Assembly: GCF_900128505.1 (NCBI RefSeq)
Contig: NZ_LT669941.1
Coordinates: forward strand, 2,497,807 to 2,561,806
Direction: 5' to 3'
Source of the DNA: Parabacteroides timonensis
Lineage (GTDB): Bacteria > Bacteroidota > Bacteroidia > Bacteroidales > Tannerellaceae
DNA: 64,000 bases
Below the pieces are notes generated by a model. It ran no database searches. It was not told the DNA's origin and saw only the letters and a program-made list of their open reading frames with translations. Positions within the stretch are counted from its first letter, which is position 1. Each line of letters begins with the position of its first letter. Shown here piece by piece: positions 15,525 to 23,801 of this stretch. Both the position numbers and the translations under genes were made by a program.

Positions 15525-17603
15525 ATGATATTTAATCAAACAGAAAAACAAGAGAAAGAATATTTGCTACAAGTAATCGACATTCTAAAAGATTCGATAA
15601 ATAACACGGATACATCAGTCAAAGAACATGTAGAAACATTACAAGAGTATAAAAGTTATATATGGTCAAACAAAGATATCGACCCTCACGAGATCCGCTC
15701 CATGCGTGAAAGCATTCTCAACCATTTTGCACTAGGAGAAAAAGTTATTGATAAACGCAAACGGCTAAGTAAAATACTGGATATCCCCTACTTCGGACGA
15801 ATAGATTTTTCAGAACTTAATAATCAAAAGAACAACCCTTTACCCATCTATATCGGTATACATACTTTCTACGACATCCATACCAAAATGAACCTGATCT
15901 ATGATTGGAGAGCCCCCGTTTCAGGTATGTTCTATGATCATGAGTTAGGAGAAGCTTCATATATGTCTCCGGCAGGTGAAATTAAAGGAGTCGTTTCCCT
16001 GAAACGGCAATACCGCATCCGGAATGGGAAAATGGAATATATGCTAGAAAGTTCCCTGACTGTTCACGATGACATTCTACAAAAGGAACTCAGTGCCACT
16101 ACCAATGATAAAATGAAAAATATCGTCGCTACCATTCAACATGAACAGAACAAGATTATCCGCAATGAAGATGCACAGGCATTAATCATACAAGGAGTTG
16201 CCGGATCAGGTAAAACATCCATTGCCCTGCACCGCATCGCCTACCTGCTTTATGCTTTTAAAGGAAACATTTCTTCAAAAGAGATCCTGATCATATCTCC
16301 TAACAAAGTTTTTGCTGACTATATATCGAATGTACTTCCGGAGTTAGGCGAAGAAACTGTTCCTGAAACCAGTATGGAACAGCTCCTTTCAGGAGTACTG
16401 GATAACAAATACAACTATCAGAACTTTTTCGGACAAGTAGCAGAATTAATGGGTGAGTCAGTTCCAGGCTTTACTGAAAGAATACAATATAAATCTTCCA
16501 TCTATTTTATTTCACTACTTGATAAATTCATATTATATATCGAAAACAACTATTTCAAAGCCTCAGATATTCAATTGAATAATCACATAATTATTCCCGC
16601 CGAGTTTATTGATGAGCAATTCCGTCGATTCAATCGTTATCCCATGCGTCAACGTTTTGAAACCATGACCGATTACATTCTCGAAATGATGAAAGTCCAA
16701 TATGGTTTCAATATAACCACAGCTGAGCGCAACAGGTTGAAAAAAGAAATAAAGAAAATGTTTGCCGGTAATAATGATTTACAAGTTTACAAAGATTTTT
16801 TTAGCTGGATCGAAAAACCGGAGTTATTCAAGTTACGTAAAAACCGCATGCTTGAATACACCGATTTAGCACCACTTGCTTACCTACATATTGCATTGGA
16901 GGGATACAATAATCAGTCACATGTTAAACATCTTTTGATCGATGAAATGCAAGATTACTCTCCCATACAGTATAAAGTTATCCAAAAACTCTATACTTGT
17001 CGTAAAACTATACTGGGAGATGCAAACCAGTCAGTCAATCCCTATGGATCATCCACTGCAGAAATGATCAAAAAAACAGTTGTTACAGGAGAGGTGATGA
17101 AACTCTGCAAAAGTTACCGCTCAACTTACGAAATTACGACATTTGCTCAAAGTATCCGGACTAACGAAGAACTAGAACCTATAGAACGACATGGTGAACA
17201 GCCTGCCATACTAAAATTCACAAATCCAGAAACAGAGATTAAAGGTATTATCAATCTAATCTCCACTTTTGAAAGGTCAGATTACAAATCATTGGGAATC
17301 ATCTGTAAAACAGAACTGCAGGCAAAAGAAATAGACAAACAACTGAAAATTTATACCGATAAAGTCCATTTCTTGTCCAATCAAAGCTCCGCTTTTGTAA
17401 AAGGTATTATCATAACATCTTCACATATGGCAAAAGGACTTGAATTTGATGAAGTAATCATTCCCCTGGTAAATAGTAAAAATTATCTTTTGGAAATCGA
17501 CAAGAGCATATTATATGTAGCAGTAACAAGAGCAATGCATAAGCTTACACTGACTTATTGTGGTAAAAAGAGTACATTTATCGATTATAACGCAGAGTTA
17601 TAA
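15525..17603 (+). CDS. HelD-type UvrD/Rep-family ATPase
   Basis: A 692-residue superfamily 1 ATPase. The N-terminal region is helical and followed by YIGIHTFYD and DWRAPVSGMFYDHE, a signature of the HelD family, which in Gram-positive bacteria removes stalled RNA polymerase from DNA. Walker A GVAGSGKTS is near residue 223, Walker B/DEMQD is in LLIDEMQDYSPIQYK, and the C-terminal motif VAVTRAMHKL is intact. Length is slightly below the Gram-positive proteins. Function as a transcription recycling factor is inferred. A 15-bp palindrome straddles the stop codon. Confidence 0.85.
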   Translation: MIFNQTEKQEKEYLLQVIDILKDSINNTDTSVKEHVETLQEYKSYIWSNKDIDPHEIRSMRESILNHFALGEKVIDKRKRLSKILDIPYFGRIDFSELNNQKNNPLPIYIGIHTFYDIHTKMNLIYDWRAPVSGMFYDHELGEASYMSPAGEIKGVVSLKRQYRIRNGKMEYMLESSLTVHDDILQKELSATTNDKMKNIVATIQHEQNKIIRNEDAQALIIQGVAGSGKTSIALHRIAYLLYAFKGNISSKEILIISPNKVFADYISNVLPELGEETVPETSMEQLLSGVLDNKYNYQNFFGQVAELMGESVPGFTERIQYKSSIYFISLLDKFILYIENNYFKASDIQLNNHIIIPAEFIDEQFRRFNRYPMRQRFETMTDYILEMMKVQYGFNITTAERNRLKKEIKKMFAGNNDLQVYKDFFSWIEKPELFKLRKNRMLEYTDLAPLAYLHIALEGYNNQSHVKHLLIDEMQDYSPIQYKVIQKLYTCRKTILGDANQSVNPYGSSTAEMIKKTVVTGEVMKLCKSYRSTYEITTFAQSIRTNEELEPIERHGEQPAILKFTNPETEIKGIINLISTFERSDYKSLGIICKTELQAKEIDKQLKIYTDKVHFLSNQSSAFVKGIIITSSHMAKGLEFDEVIIPLVNSKNYLLEIDKSILYVAVTRAMHKLTLTYCGKKSTFIDYNAEL

Positions 17604-17611
17604 TCGATAAA
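17577..17611 (+). terminator. Perfect 15-bp palindrome across the HelD stop codon
   Basis: TTTATCGATTATAAC (17577-17591) and GTTATAATCGATAAA (17597-17611) flank a five-base loop. It overlaps the last codons of the HelD gene and the end of the degraded fragment on the opposite strand. There is no T-run after it, so a classic intrinsic terminator is only partly supported. Confidence 0.45.
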
Positions 17612-17734
17612 TACGCTCCACAGAAACCATTCTATCCGAGGTTACAACATAGCTTTAATATTAGGAAATCCTTCCTGGTCAACTAAACCAAGGATAGCAA
17701 TTGTTTGTCGACAAGGGAGTTGTTTTTCGATCAT
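17598..17734 (-). pseudogene. Remnant of a pyridoxamine 5'-phosphate oxidase-like gene
   Basis: Read leftward from an ATG at 17734, 30 codons end at 17642 and contain TIAILGLVDQEGFPNIKAML, which strongly resembles the N-terminal strand pair of small flavin-binding pyridoxamine-oxidase-like proteins. Shifted by one frame, 17640-17598 continues as a short peptide (TSDRMVSVERIYRL). The rest of the family's roughly 130 residues is missing. I infer a frameshifted and truncated gene; the match is from memory of the family. Confidence 0.35.
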
Positions 17735-17761
17735 ATTACCATACGATGAAGAATTAAATGC

Positions 17762-18388
17762 TTAATATCTTCCAGTAGGCAACGTAAAAGTCTCTTTATC
17801 TGTCAGATAACCATCTGAGGATTTCAGCCGGACAGAAAGACTAATTTCTCCGGCTTTCAATTTCGGTGAAGCATGCAAAGTGACAGTGTAACTCATCCGT
17901 TTGCCAGGTTGCAACTGACCGATCGTAACCGGATTGGACAGCTTCACATACTTACCACCTTTCTCCACTTTAATAATAGGTTCTAGATTGTAAGCAGTCT
18001 GTTTACCCTCATTCGAAAGAATAAACGAAATACGGCAAGTTTCTCCTGCATCCACGATCTGGTTATTATTCCGGTCTTCCAGATAAATATCTTCTATAAC
18101 TATGTATGGAAGTTGGTATACCCTGGCATTGGTTGTATTTCTATTGCGCTGATTCTGCGAAGAAGCTGCAGTTGCCCCCAAAACGGTTCCCCCGACCGAA
18201 CCTACAAACGACCCGATCGCTTCTCCACGATAGCCACCGGCCGCATGTCCGATTACACCTCCGGCAACCGTTCCGGCCAGCATTCCAACCTGTGACCCTA
18301 CGATCGTTCGCGATGTCGGATCCATCGTTGCACATCCCGTGCCAAATACGGGAATCATCAGAAACAGGAACCAATTCTTCATTCTCAT
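17762..18388 (-). CDS. Glycine-zipper lipoprotein
   Basis: 208 residues. The signal peptide ends in the lipobox GTGC, so the protein is anchored by lipid. Residues about 28-75 are a glycine-zipper membrane-inserting segment (repeated G-x3-G in GMLAGTVAGGVIGHAAGG), as in outer-membrane osmotic lipoproteins. The C-terminal 110 residues form an Ig-like beta domain similar to CARDB domains (DAGETCRISFILSNEG, QLQPGKRMSYTV). A second ATG two codons in (18382) is equally good. Likely role: outer-membrane structural or stress lipoprotein. It is downstream of dnaX in the same direction, 113 bases away. Confidence 0.8.
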   Translation of the reverse strand: MRMKNWFLFLMIPVFGTGCATMDPTSRTIVGSQVGMLAGTVAGGVIGHAAGGYRGEAIGSFVGSVGGTVLGATAASSQNQRNRNTTNARVYQLPYIVIEDIYLEDRNNNQIVDAGETCRISFILSNEGKQTAYNLEPIIKVEKGGKYVKLSNPVTIGQLQPGKRMSYTVTLHASPKLKAGEISLSVRLKSSDGYLTDKETFTLPTGRY

Positions 18389-18501
18389 ATTAACAAGCCA
18401 TTTTATTATCCGCTAAAATACAACTATTTAACGAGTAATATCTGATCAAAAACGTATAATATTCGTCTAAACTGAAAACGCTGCTTTAGCTGCAACCGGC
18501 A

Positions 18502-20328
18502 TCAATCCAGCGTCAGGTTAAATTCATCTTTCAGTTTTCCCAGAACCGGATTGACACTCAACAGATGTTCAAACTTTTCTGAGGATGTGTAGGCCAAATG
18601 TTTCTCATTTGTTTCAATGATACGAATACGCATCTGGATTCGTGTATTTTTAAGTTGCACACGCAAATAATTGAGCAGATCGACACATCCGTTACTCAAC
18701 TCATCCTGCTGTCCCGGATTATGCACTCCAACTTCAAAGAAGTAATTTTCCTGTAAAACAGGCTTACAGTTTATCATCGTATTCTTCAGATACACCTTCT
18801 TATCAATCACTCCGCTTGCGGCATAAGCATCCCAACACCGAACCAGATCCTCTTCTGAGAAAGAGTTTACCATTTCCTGCACAGTTCGGGAATCCTGTTG
18901 GGTCATTTGATTCTTCGGTTTTTCCACCCCAATCTCTTTCAGGGAAGTTCCTAAATGGGGAGGGCGAAATGTTTTTTTAGGAGAAGAATCCGGAGGTCCT
19001 TGTGGAATATTTGTTGCTGATGAAGGCATATTGGTCGTTATCACCTGCCCGTTATTGCTGTTTATACCAGCAGGTTGTTGGGGTATATGGCTACCTGCTT
19101 GTCCGGGTTGACCCGACTGACGGATCGGCTGCCCTTGCCCCATTGGCTGAACGCCCTGAGAAACAGGTTGTCCGGGGGCTCCTGAAACGAGAGGTTCAAT
19201 TACTCCTTTTTTTTTATCTTCAACAGCTTGTCCGACATTACTAAGCTGGCATAGTTGAATAAGCGTTAGTTCCAGCAACAAACGTTTATTCCGACTGGCA
19301 CGATAATTCAAATCACAGGTATTAGCCAGTTCGATTGCCTTAAACAACAACTGATCCGGACAACGTTTTGCCATCTCCTTATAACGCTCACGAATGGAAG
19401 CTCCCACCTCAAATAAGATCAGCGTAGCCTCATCTTTGCACACTAACAGGTCACGAAAATGAGCAGCCAGACCGGTAATTATATTTTGTCCGTCGAACCC
19501 TTTACTTAATATTTCATTCAATATCAGTATAGATGAGCGCACATTTCCAGATAAAATAGCATCCGTCAGACGGAAATAATACTCATAATCAAGTACATTC
19601 AGATTATCGATAACAGCCTGGTAGGTTATATTTCCGTTAGTAAAGCTGACTACCTGATCGAAAATAGACAAGGCGTCACGCATTCCTCCATCGGCTTTTT
19701 GAGCAATTACATTCAGCGCTTCCGGCTCAGCAGTCACATTCTCACGGGAGGCGACATATTCCAGATGTTCTACCATATCGGCTATCGAGATACGAGAGAA
19801 ATCATATATCTGGCAACGCGACAGGATAGTCGGCAGCACTTTATGTTTCTCGGTAGTAGCCAGGATAAACAAGGCATGATGAGGTGGTTCTTCTAATGTT
19901 TTCAGGAACGCATTGAAAGCGGCCGAACTCAACATGTGCACCTCATCGATGATGAATACCTTATATTTACCGATAGCAGGCGGAATACGCACCTGGTCGA
20001 TCAGTGAACGAATATCATCTACCGAGTTATTCGATGCAGCATCCAGCTCATGTATATTATAGGAACGTTGTTCATTGAAAGCCTGGCACGATTCACATTC
20101 GTTGCAAGCCTCTCCGTCGGCCGTTGGATTCAGACAGTTAATCGTCTTTGCAAAGATTCGCGCACACGAAGTTTTCCCGACACCACGTGGTCCGCAAAAC
20201 AGATAGGCATGAGCGAGCTTGTTACTTTGTATTGCATTTTTCAGTGTAGTGGTAAGAGACTTCTGCCCTACGACACTACGGAAAGTAGAGGGGCGGTATT
20301 TTCTTGCCGATACAATATAATTGTCCAT
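18502..20328 (-). CDS. dnaX: DNA polymerase III subunit gamma/tau
   Basis: The clamp-loader ATPase that assembles the sliding clamp and joins the replicase subunits. Of 608 residues, 1-370 form domains I-III: Walker A GPRGVGKTS (46-54), zinc cysteines 65, 75, 78 and 81, Walker B DEVH (128-131), and the sensor LATTEKHKVLPTILSRC. A proline/glutamine-rich linker follows (about 380-480), then a C-terminal tau domain. The ATG at 20328 lies just after a TATCTTTG box (20352-20359), which excludes the upstream start at 20364. Codons 372-374 are AAA AAA AAA, a nine-A run exactly at the domain III/linker junction. Confidence 0.96.
   Translation of the reverse strand: MDNYIVSARKYRPSTFRSVVGQKSLTTTLKNAIQSNKLAHAYLFCGPRGVGKTSCARIFAKTINCLNPTADGEACNECESCQAFNEQRSYNIHELDAASNNSVDDIRSLIDQVRIPPAIGKYKVFIIDEVHMLSSAAFNAFLKTLEEPPHHALFILATTEKHKVLPTILSRCQIYDFSRISIADMVEHLEYVASRENVTAEPEALNVIAQKADGGMRDALSIFDQVVSFTNGNITYQAVIDNLNVLDYEYYFRLTDAILSGNVRSSILILNEILSKGFDGQNIITGLAAHFRDLLVCKDEATLILFEVGASIRERYKEMAKRCPDQLLFKAIELANTCDLNYRASRNKRLLLELTLIQLCQLSNVGQAVEDKKKGVIEPLVSGAPGQPVSQGVQPMGQGQPIRQSGQPGQAGSHIPQQPAGINSNNGQVITTNMPSSATNIPQGPPDSSPKKTFRPPHLGTSLKEIGVEKPKNQMTQQDSRTVQEMVNSFSEEDLVRCWDAYAASGVIDKKVYLKNTMINCKPVLQENYFFEVGVHNPGQQDELSNGCVDLLNYLRVQLKNTRIQMRIRIIETNEKHLAYTSSEKFEHLLSVNPVLGKLKDEFNLTLD
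19207..19215 (-). promoter_or_regulatory. A9 slippage run in dnaX
   Basis: On the coding strand this reads GAT-A9-GGAGTAATTGA. Adding one A gives R-S-N-stop after the lysines (377 residues); losing one A gives K-K-K-E-stop (375 residues). Both products would end right after domain III, as gamma does in other bacteria. The dnaX gene of Thermus thermophilus makes gamma by transcriptional slippage on nine As, so the same mechanism is plausible here. Confidence 0.6.
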
Positions 20329-20351
20329 TCTTTGCTTTTTTTTTGACAACA

Positions 20352-20383
20352 CAAAGATATACAAAATAATTCATTTATCTTTG
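20352..20383. promoter_or_regulatory. Divergent promoters of dnaX and the FtsB-like gene
   Basis: TATCTTTG on the minus strand at 20352-20359 serves dnaX. TATCTTTG on the plus strand at 20376-20383 serves the 20399 gene. The two boxes are 16 bases apart, so RNA polymerase probably cannot occupy both at once. Confidence 0.7.
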
Positions 20384-20398
20384 CGAAAACGAAGTTCC

Positions 20399-20704
20399 AT
20401 GTCACGCATAAAAGACTTTTATAACAAGTATCTTTCCCGGATAAACGCCTACTGGCTGGTTGTCATCGGATTCTTGATCCTTACTTTCACAGTGGGCGAC
20501 AGCAACTTGTACAAACGTTATACGTACGACGAAAAGATCCGTAGCCTGGAAAGAGAAATCAAACATTACCAGAAAGAGATTGAGATAAACAGTAAGAAAC
20601 TGAATGACCTTCATACCGACAAAGAAGGTCTGGAACGCTTCGCACGTGAAGAGTATTTCATGAAGAAGCCGAACGAAGATGTCTATATCATCAAAAAGAA
20701 ATAA
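20399..20704 (+). CDS. Septum formation initiator, FtsB/DivIC family
   Basis: A 101-residue bitopic membrane protein: a short basic cytoplasmic start, one membrane segment (about residues 17-35, YWLVVIGFLILTFTVG), then a periplasmic coiled coil (EKIRSLEREIKHYQKEIEINSKK) and the C-terminal LERFAREEYFMKKPNEDVYII motif that typifies FtsB/DivIC. It would act with FtsL and FtsQ at the division septum. The ATG at 20399 sits just after the -7 box. Its stop overlaps the start of the next gene (TAATG), so the two are translationally coupled. Confidence 0.87.
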   Translation: MSRIKDFYNKYLSRINAYWLVVIGFLILTFTVGDSNLYKRYTYDEKIRSLEREIKHYQKEIEINSKKLNDLHTDKEGLERFAREEYFMKKPNEDVYIIKKK

Positions 20705-21030
20705 TGAATCAAAAAGCAAGAACAATCATTTTTATTATTGCCGGTCTACTGATACTGGCAGGTGCAATCCTGTTCCTGTCCAAGTGGTTTCTGGCTCCCT
20801 ATATGTTTGCAGTAGGAGCTGCAGGCATGGCGGTCTGTTTCCTGACATTGCCAACCAAAGAGATGGAGTTTCGTGAACGCCGTCTTCATCGTTTCAACAT
20901 AATCGCCTCTGTCCTGATGATCTGTGCCTCCGGACTAATGTTCAAAGATATGAAAGAATGGGTGATCTGCCTGACGATTGCCGCCGTCCTGTTACTTTAC
21001 TCATCATTCGTATCCGGAAAAAAGAAATAA
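20704..21030 (+). CDS. Small membrane protein of unknown function, 108 aa
   Basis: Four predicted membrane segments (about 7-25, 30-48, 65-80, 85-101) separated by short charged loops (TKEMEFRERRLHR), with a basic C-terminus (SGKKK). No family recognised. It starts within the stop codon of the FtsB/DivIC-like gene, so both are probably made together. A link to division or envelope function is inferred from position only. Confidence 0.75.
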   Translation: MNQKARTIIFIIAGLLILAGAILFLSKWFLAPYMFAVGAAGMAVCFLTLPTKEMEFRERRLHRFNIIASVLMICASGLMFKDMKEWVICLTIAAVLLLYSSFVSGKKK

Positions 21031-21053
21031 ATCTCCAACTTTTTCTCCATAAT

Positions 21054-21104
21054 TTCCCCACAATATTTTCCCTTGTGGGGAATTTATCCCACAACCGTGG
21101 GGAT
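21054..21104. repeat. Two G/C-rich hairpins in tandem
   Basis: TTCCCCACAA (21054-21063) and TTGTGGGGAA (21073-21082) form a perfect 10-bp stem. ATCCCAC (21086-21092) and GTGGGGAT (21097-21104) form a second stem beside it. C8 follows, and GGGGAATTT recurs at 21121. It lies between convergent genes and may end transcription of the membrane-protein gene, or it may be a small extragenic palindromic repeat. Confidence 0.5.
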
Positions 21105-21147
21105 CCCCCCCCTTATGTATGGGGAATTTCAGGTAAGCACATAAAAA

Positions 21148-21173
21148 AAGCTGTTACAATACTGCAACAGCTT
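21148..21173 (-). terminator. Terminator of the OmpH-like gene
   Basis: AAGCTGTT (21148-21155) pairs with AACAGCTT (21166-21173). On the minus strand the hairpin is followed by a T-run (A-run at 21143-21149 on the plus strand), as expected for a terminator of the leftward gene that ends at 21199. Confidence 0.7.
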
Positions 21174-21198
21174 CTCTGTATCACATTTTATTTTTTAC

Positions 21199-21804
21199 TT
21201 ACTTTCCGGTTGAATAACTCTTATTTAATAAATCGATCAACTCACCTGTGATATCGTATGAGTCGCCGGCTAATAAAATATTGTCTTCAGCTGTATTACT
21301 GAAAATTACCTGATATCCTTTTTCTTTATTATATACTTTCAATTTAGAAACTACAGTGTCGCGAAGTTGTTCATTCAGCTTCTGACGTTCCATCAGCAAA
21401 TCCTGTGATAATTTTGCATCCAGATCTTTTAACTCCTGTTCTTTCTTCATCAAACGTTCTTGTTCCTGCTGAGCTCTTTCACGGGTAAGGAATGCATTAT
21501 TTTCCACTTTACGATAGAATTCCTGTACTTCGGTTTGCAGGTTACGTGCTTGTTGGGTAACATTAGCACGTGAATTTTCTTCTTTTTTCAAGAGCTGTTC
21601 ATTCAGATCCTTGAAGTAGTTATAATTAAGTAAAAGTGAATCGACATTGACATAAGCGATAGGAAGTAAGTTTATGGAATCACCTTCTCCAGATGCAAAT
21701 GTTTTTGTAACTGTTGATTCTTTCTTGTCGGAGAATTGCATAACGAACAATATCACGACAGCCACCGCGAGCACACCATTAATTACGTAGTTAATGTTCT
21801 TCAT
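21199..21804 (-). CDS. OmpH/Skp-family periplasmic chaperone
   Basis: 201 residues with an N-terminal hydrophobic segment (about 7-25) that anchors or exports the protein, then the family's IAYVNVDSLLLNY strand and a long coiled coil (about residues 70-150, rich in K/E/Q). The C-terminal DNILLAGDSYDIT matches the end of Skp/OmpH proteins, which hold unfolded outer-membrane proteins in the periplasm. The paired small gene at 22046-21828 lies 23 bases upstream and is likely cotranscribed. The symbol skp is not assigned because Bacteroidales carry several paralogues. Confidence 0.85.
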   Translation of the reverse strand: MKNINYVINGVLAVAVVILFVMQFSDKKESTVTKTFASGEGDSINLLPIAYVNVDSLLLNYNYFKDLNEQLLKKEENSRANVTQQARNLQTEVQEFYRKVENNAFLTRERAQQEQERLMKKEQELKDLDAKLSQDLLMERQKLNEQLRDTVVSKLKVYNKEKGYQVIFSNTAEDNILLAGDSYDITGELIDLLNKSYSTGK

Positions 21805-21827
21805 AAAGTGTAAATTAAATCCTTATT

Positions 21828-22046
21828 TTATTCTTCTATTTCTTTTACTCTATCATACAGATTCTTTTGCTTCGCTTGTTCACGATCTTGTGTTTTAGCA
21901 CAATGTATACCTTTTTTACCCAGTGCTCTGTTACCTCCGACATGTGTATTCGGGAATCTTCCCCCCTTCTTGAATATCACTTTTACAGCTAGTAACACAA
22001 CACAAATAACAAGAATTATGACCGTAAGCAATATCGTTGTAAGCAT
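21828..22046 (-). CDS. Small single-span membrane protein, 72 aa
   Basis: One N-terminal membrane segment (residues 3-23) followed by a basic cytoplasmic tail with RFPNTHVGGNRALGKKGIHCAKTQDREQ. The pattern of one span plus a conserved tail with cysteine recalls NqrM-like (DUF539) proteins, but the cysteine pattern differs, so I leave it unnamed. It probably leads an operon with the OmpH-like gene. Confidence 0.65.
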   Translation of the reverse strand: MLTTILLTVIILVICVVLLAVKVIFKKGGRFPNTHVGGNRALGKKGIHCAKTQDREQAKQKNLYDRVKEIEE

Positions 22047-22193
22047 TTTCTCTATATTTGTGGACGCAAATATAAGAGTTTAAGTGATTATAAAGTATCT
22101 TTTTGGTATTTAATTCTACTTTTTTTCATACACAACTCAGAAAACGATCACATTATTAACTATATAGTAACAACTATAATATATTGTAACATT

Positions 22194-23651
22194 ATGAAGA
22201 TTACTGACTTAAAGCCTGAAATCGTTTGGAAGTTCTTCCACCAGGTAACACAAGTGCCCCGCCCTTCAAAGAAGGAAGGCAAAATGATCCAATATCTGGA
22301 ATCGTTCGCAAAAGAGTATAAAATCGCTATAAAAAAAGATGCAGCCGGAAATATTCTGATGTCGAAGCCTGCAACGCCCGGAAAAGAAAAGCTCCCGATT
22401 GTCGTGCTTCAATCGCATATGGATATGGTTTGCGAGAAAAACAATGGAACAGTCCATGATTTCGACAACGATCCAATCGAAACGATTGTAGATGGCGACT
22501 GGCTACGTGCAAACGGAACCACTTTGGGGGCCGACAATGGTATCGGTGTAGCAGCCGAACTGGCTATTTTGGCTTCCGATGATATCGAACACGGTCCAAT
22601 CGAATGCCTGTTCACTGTAGATGAAGAAACCGGTCTGACAGGAGCCAAAGCCCTTGAAAAAGGATTTATGACAGGCGAAATCCTGCTGAACCTGGATAGC
22701 GAAGACGAGGGTGAAATTTTTATGGGCTGCGCCGGTGGAAAAGACACACAGGCTGTGTTCCATTACGAACCGCTCGCAACCTCTCCTAACCTGCAATACT
22801 TCCGTATCGATGTAAAAGGTCTGAACGGTGGACACTCAGGCGGTGAAATCCACAAAGGTTTGGGTAATGCCAATAAGATCCTGGTTCGCTTCCTATTCCT
22901 GTTGCAACAACAGTTCGACTTTACATTATGCTCTATTGATGGTGGAAACCTGCGTAACGCCATCGCTCGCGAAGCACACGCCGTTATCGGATTGTATCCG
23001 GAAGATAAAGAAAAGGTACGTGTTATGCTGAACCATTTTGCAGCAGACATCGAAAACGAACTGAAACATGTCGATCCCAACGTACAGTTGGTTATGGAAT
23101 CGGCCGATCAACCGGAAACACGTATCGACAACGAAACGACCAAAAAACTGATCTACGCGCTGCATGCTTGCCCGCACGGCGTGATCGGCATGAGCCACGA
23201 TATCGAAGGCCTGGTAGAAACATCTACCAACCTGGCATCTGTCAAGATGAAAGAAGGCAATACGATCGTCGTAGGAACTAGCCAGCGTAGCTCTATCGAA
23301 TCATGTAAAATAGCTGTTGCAAACCAGGTAGCCTCCACTTTCTTGCTGGCAGATGCCCAGGTCACTCATGGTGACGGTTATCCGGGATGGGCTCCAAATC
23401 CGGATTCCAAAATTCTGAAAGTAGCACAGGAGACTTACAAACGTTTGTTTAATAAAGATGCTAAGATCATGGCAATCCATGCCGGATTGGAGTGCGGACT
23501 GTTCCTCGAAAAATATCCTAACCTGGATATGATTTCTTTTGGACCGACATTAAGAGATGTTCACTCTCCGAACGAACGGATCGAAATTAAGACCGTTGGT
23601 TTATGGTGGGATCACCTTTTGGAATTATTAAAAAGCATCCCGGCAAAATAA
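22194..23651 (+). CDS. pepD: Cytosol non-specific dipeptidase (aminoacyl-histidine dipeptidase)
   Basis: A zinc metallopeptidase of family M20 that cleaves dipeptides such as carnosine-like Xaa-His. The 485 residues contain the metal-binding motifs QSHMDMVCEKN, GADNGIGVA, DEETGLTGA and NLDSEDEGE, the lid domain in the middle, and the closing motif AIHAGLECGLF. Length is typical. It stands alone, divergent from the OmpH-like operon and followed by a strong terminator, so it has its own promoter, though no TAnnTTTG box was obvious. Confidence 0.95.
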   Translation: MKITDLKPEIVWKFFHQVTQVPRPSKKEGKMIQYLESFAKEYKIAIKKDAAGNILMSKPATPGKEKLPIVVLQSHMDMVCEKNNGTVHDFDNDPIETIVDGDWLRANGTTLGADNGIGVAAELAILASDDIEHGPIECLFTVDEETGLTGAKALEKGFMTGEILLNLDSEDEGEIFMGCAGGKDTQAVFHYEPLATSPNLQYFRIDVKGLNGGHSGGEIHKGLGNANKILVRFLFLLQQQFDFTLCSIDGGNLRNAIAREAHAVIGLYPEDKEKVRVMLNHFAADIENELKHVDPNVQLVMESADQPETRIDNETTKKLIYALHACPHGVIGMSHDIEGLVETSTNLASVKMKEGNTIVVGTSQRSSIESCKIAVANQVASTFLLADAQVTHGDGYPGWAPNPDSKILKVAQETYKRLFNKDAKIMAIHAGLECGLFLEKYPNLDMISFGPTLRDVHSPNERIEIKTVGLWWDHLLELLKSIPAK

Positions 23652-23673
23652 ACTTTAATATTTCACGTTATAG

Positions 23674-23716
23674 AAAGAGGATTAACACTTTGACCGTGTT
23701 TTTCCTCTTTTTTTAT
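23674..23716 (+). terminator. Terminator after pepD
   Basis: AAGAGGATTAACAC pairs with GTGTTTTTCCTCTT around a seven-base loop, followed by a run of T. Confidence 0.8.
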
Positions 23717-23801
23717 GTTAATGCCTGAAAACTTTCTTTATAAATATTTTGTTTATTGAGAAACAAGAACACAAAGGCATATATTTTAACATTCAGAGAA
23801 A

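Noticed and set aside
22266..23365. Several open frames opposite pepD
   Set aside because: All are antisense to a complete, conserved dipeptidase and have no features of their own.
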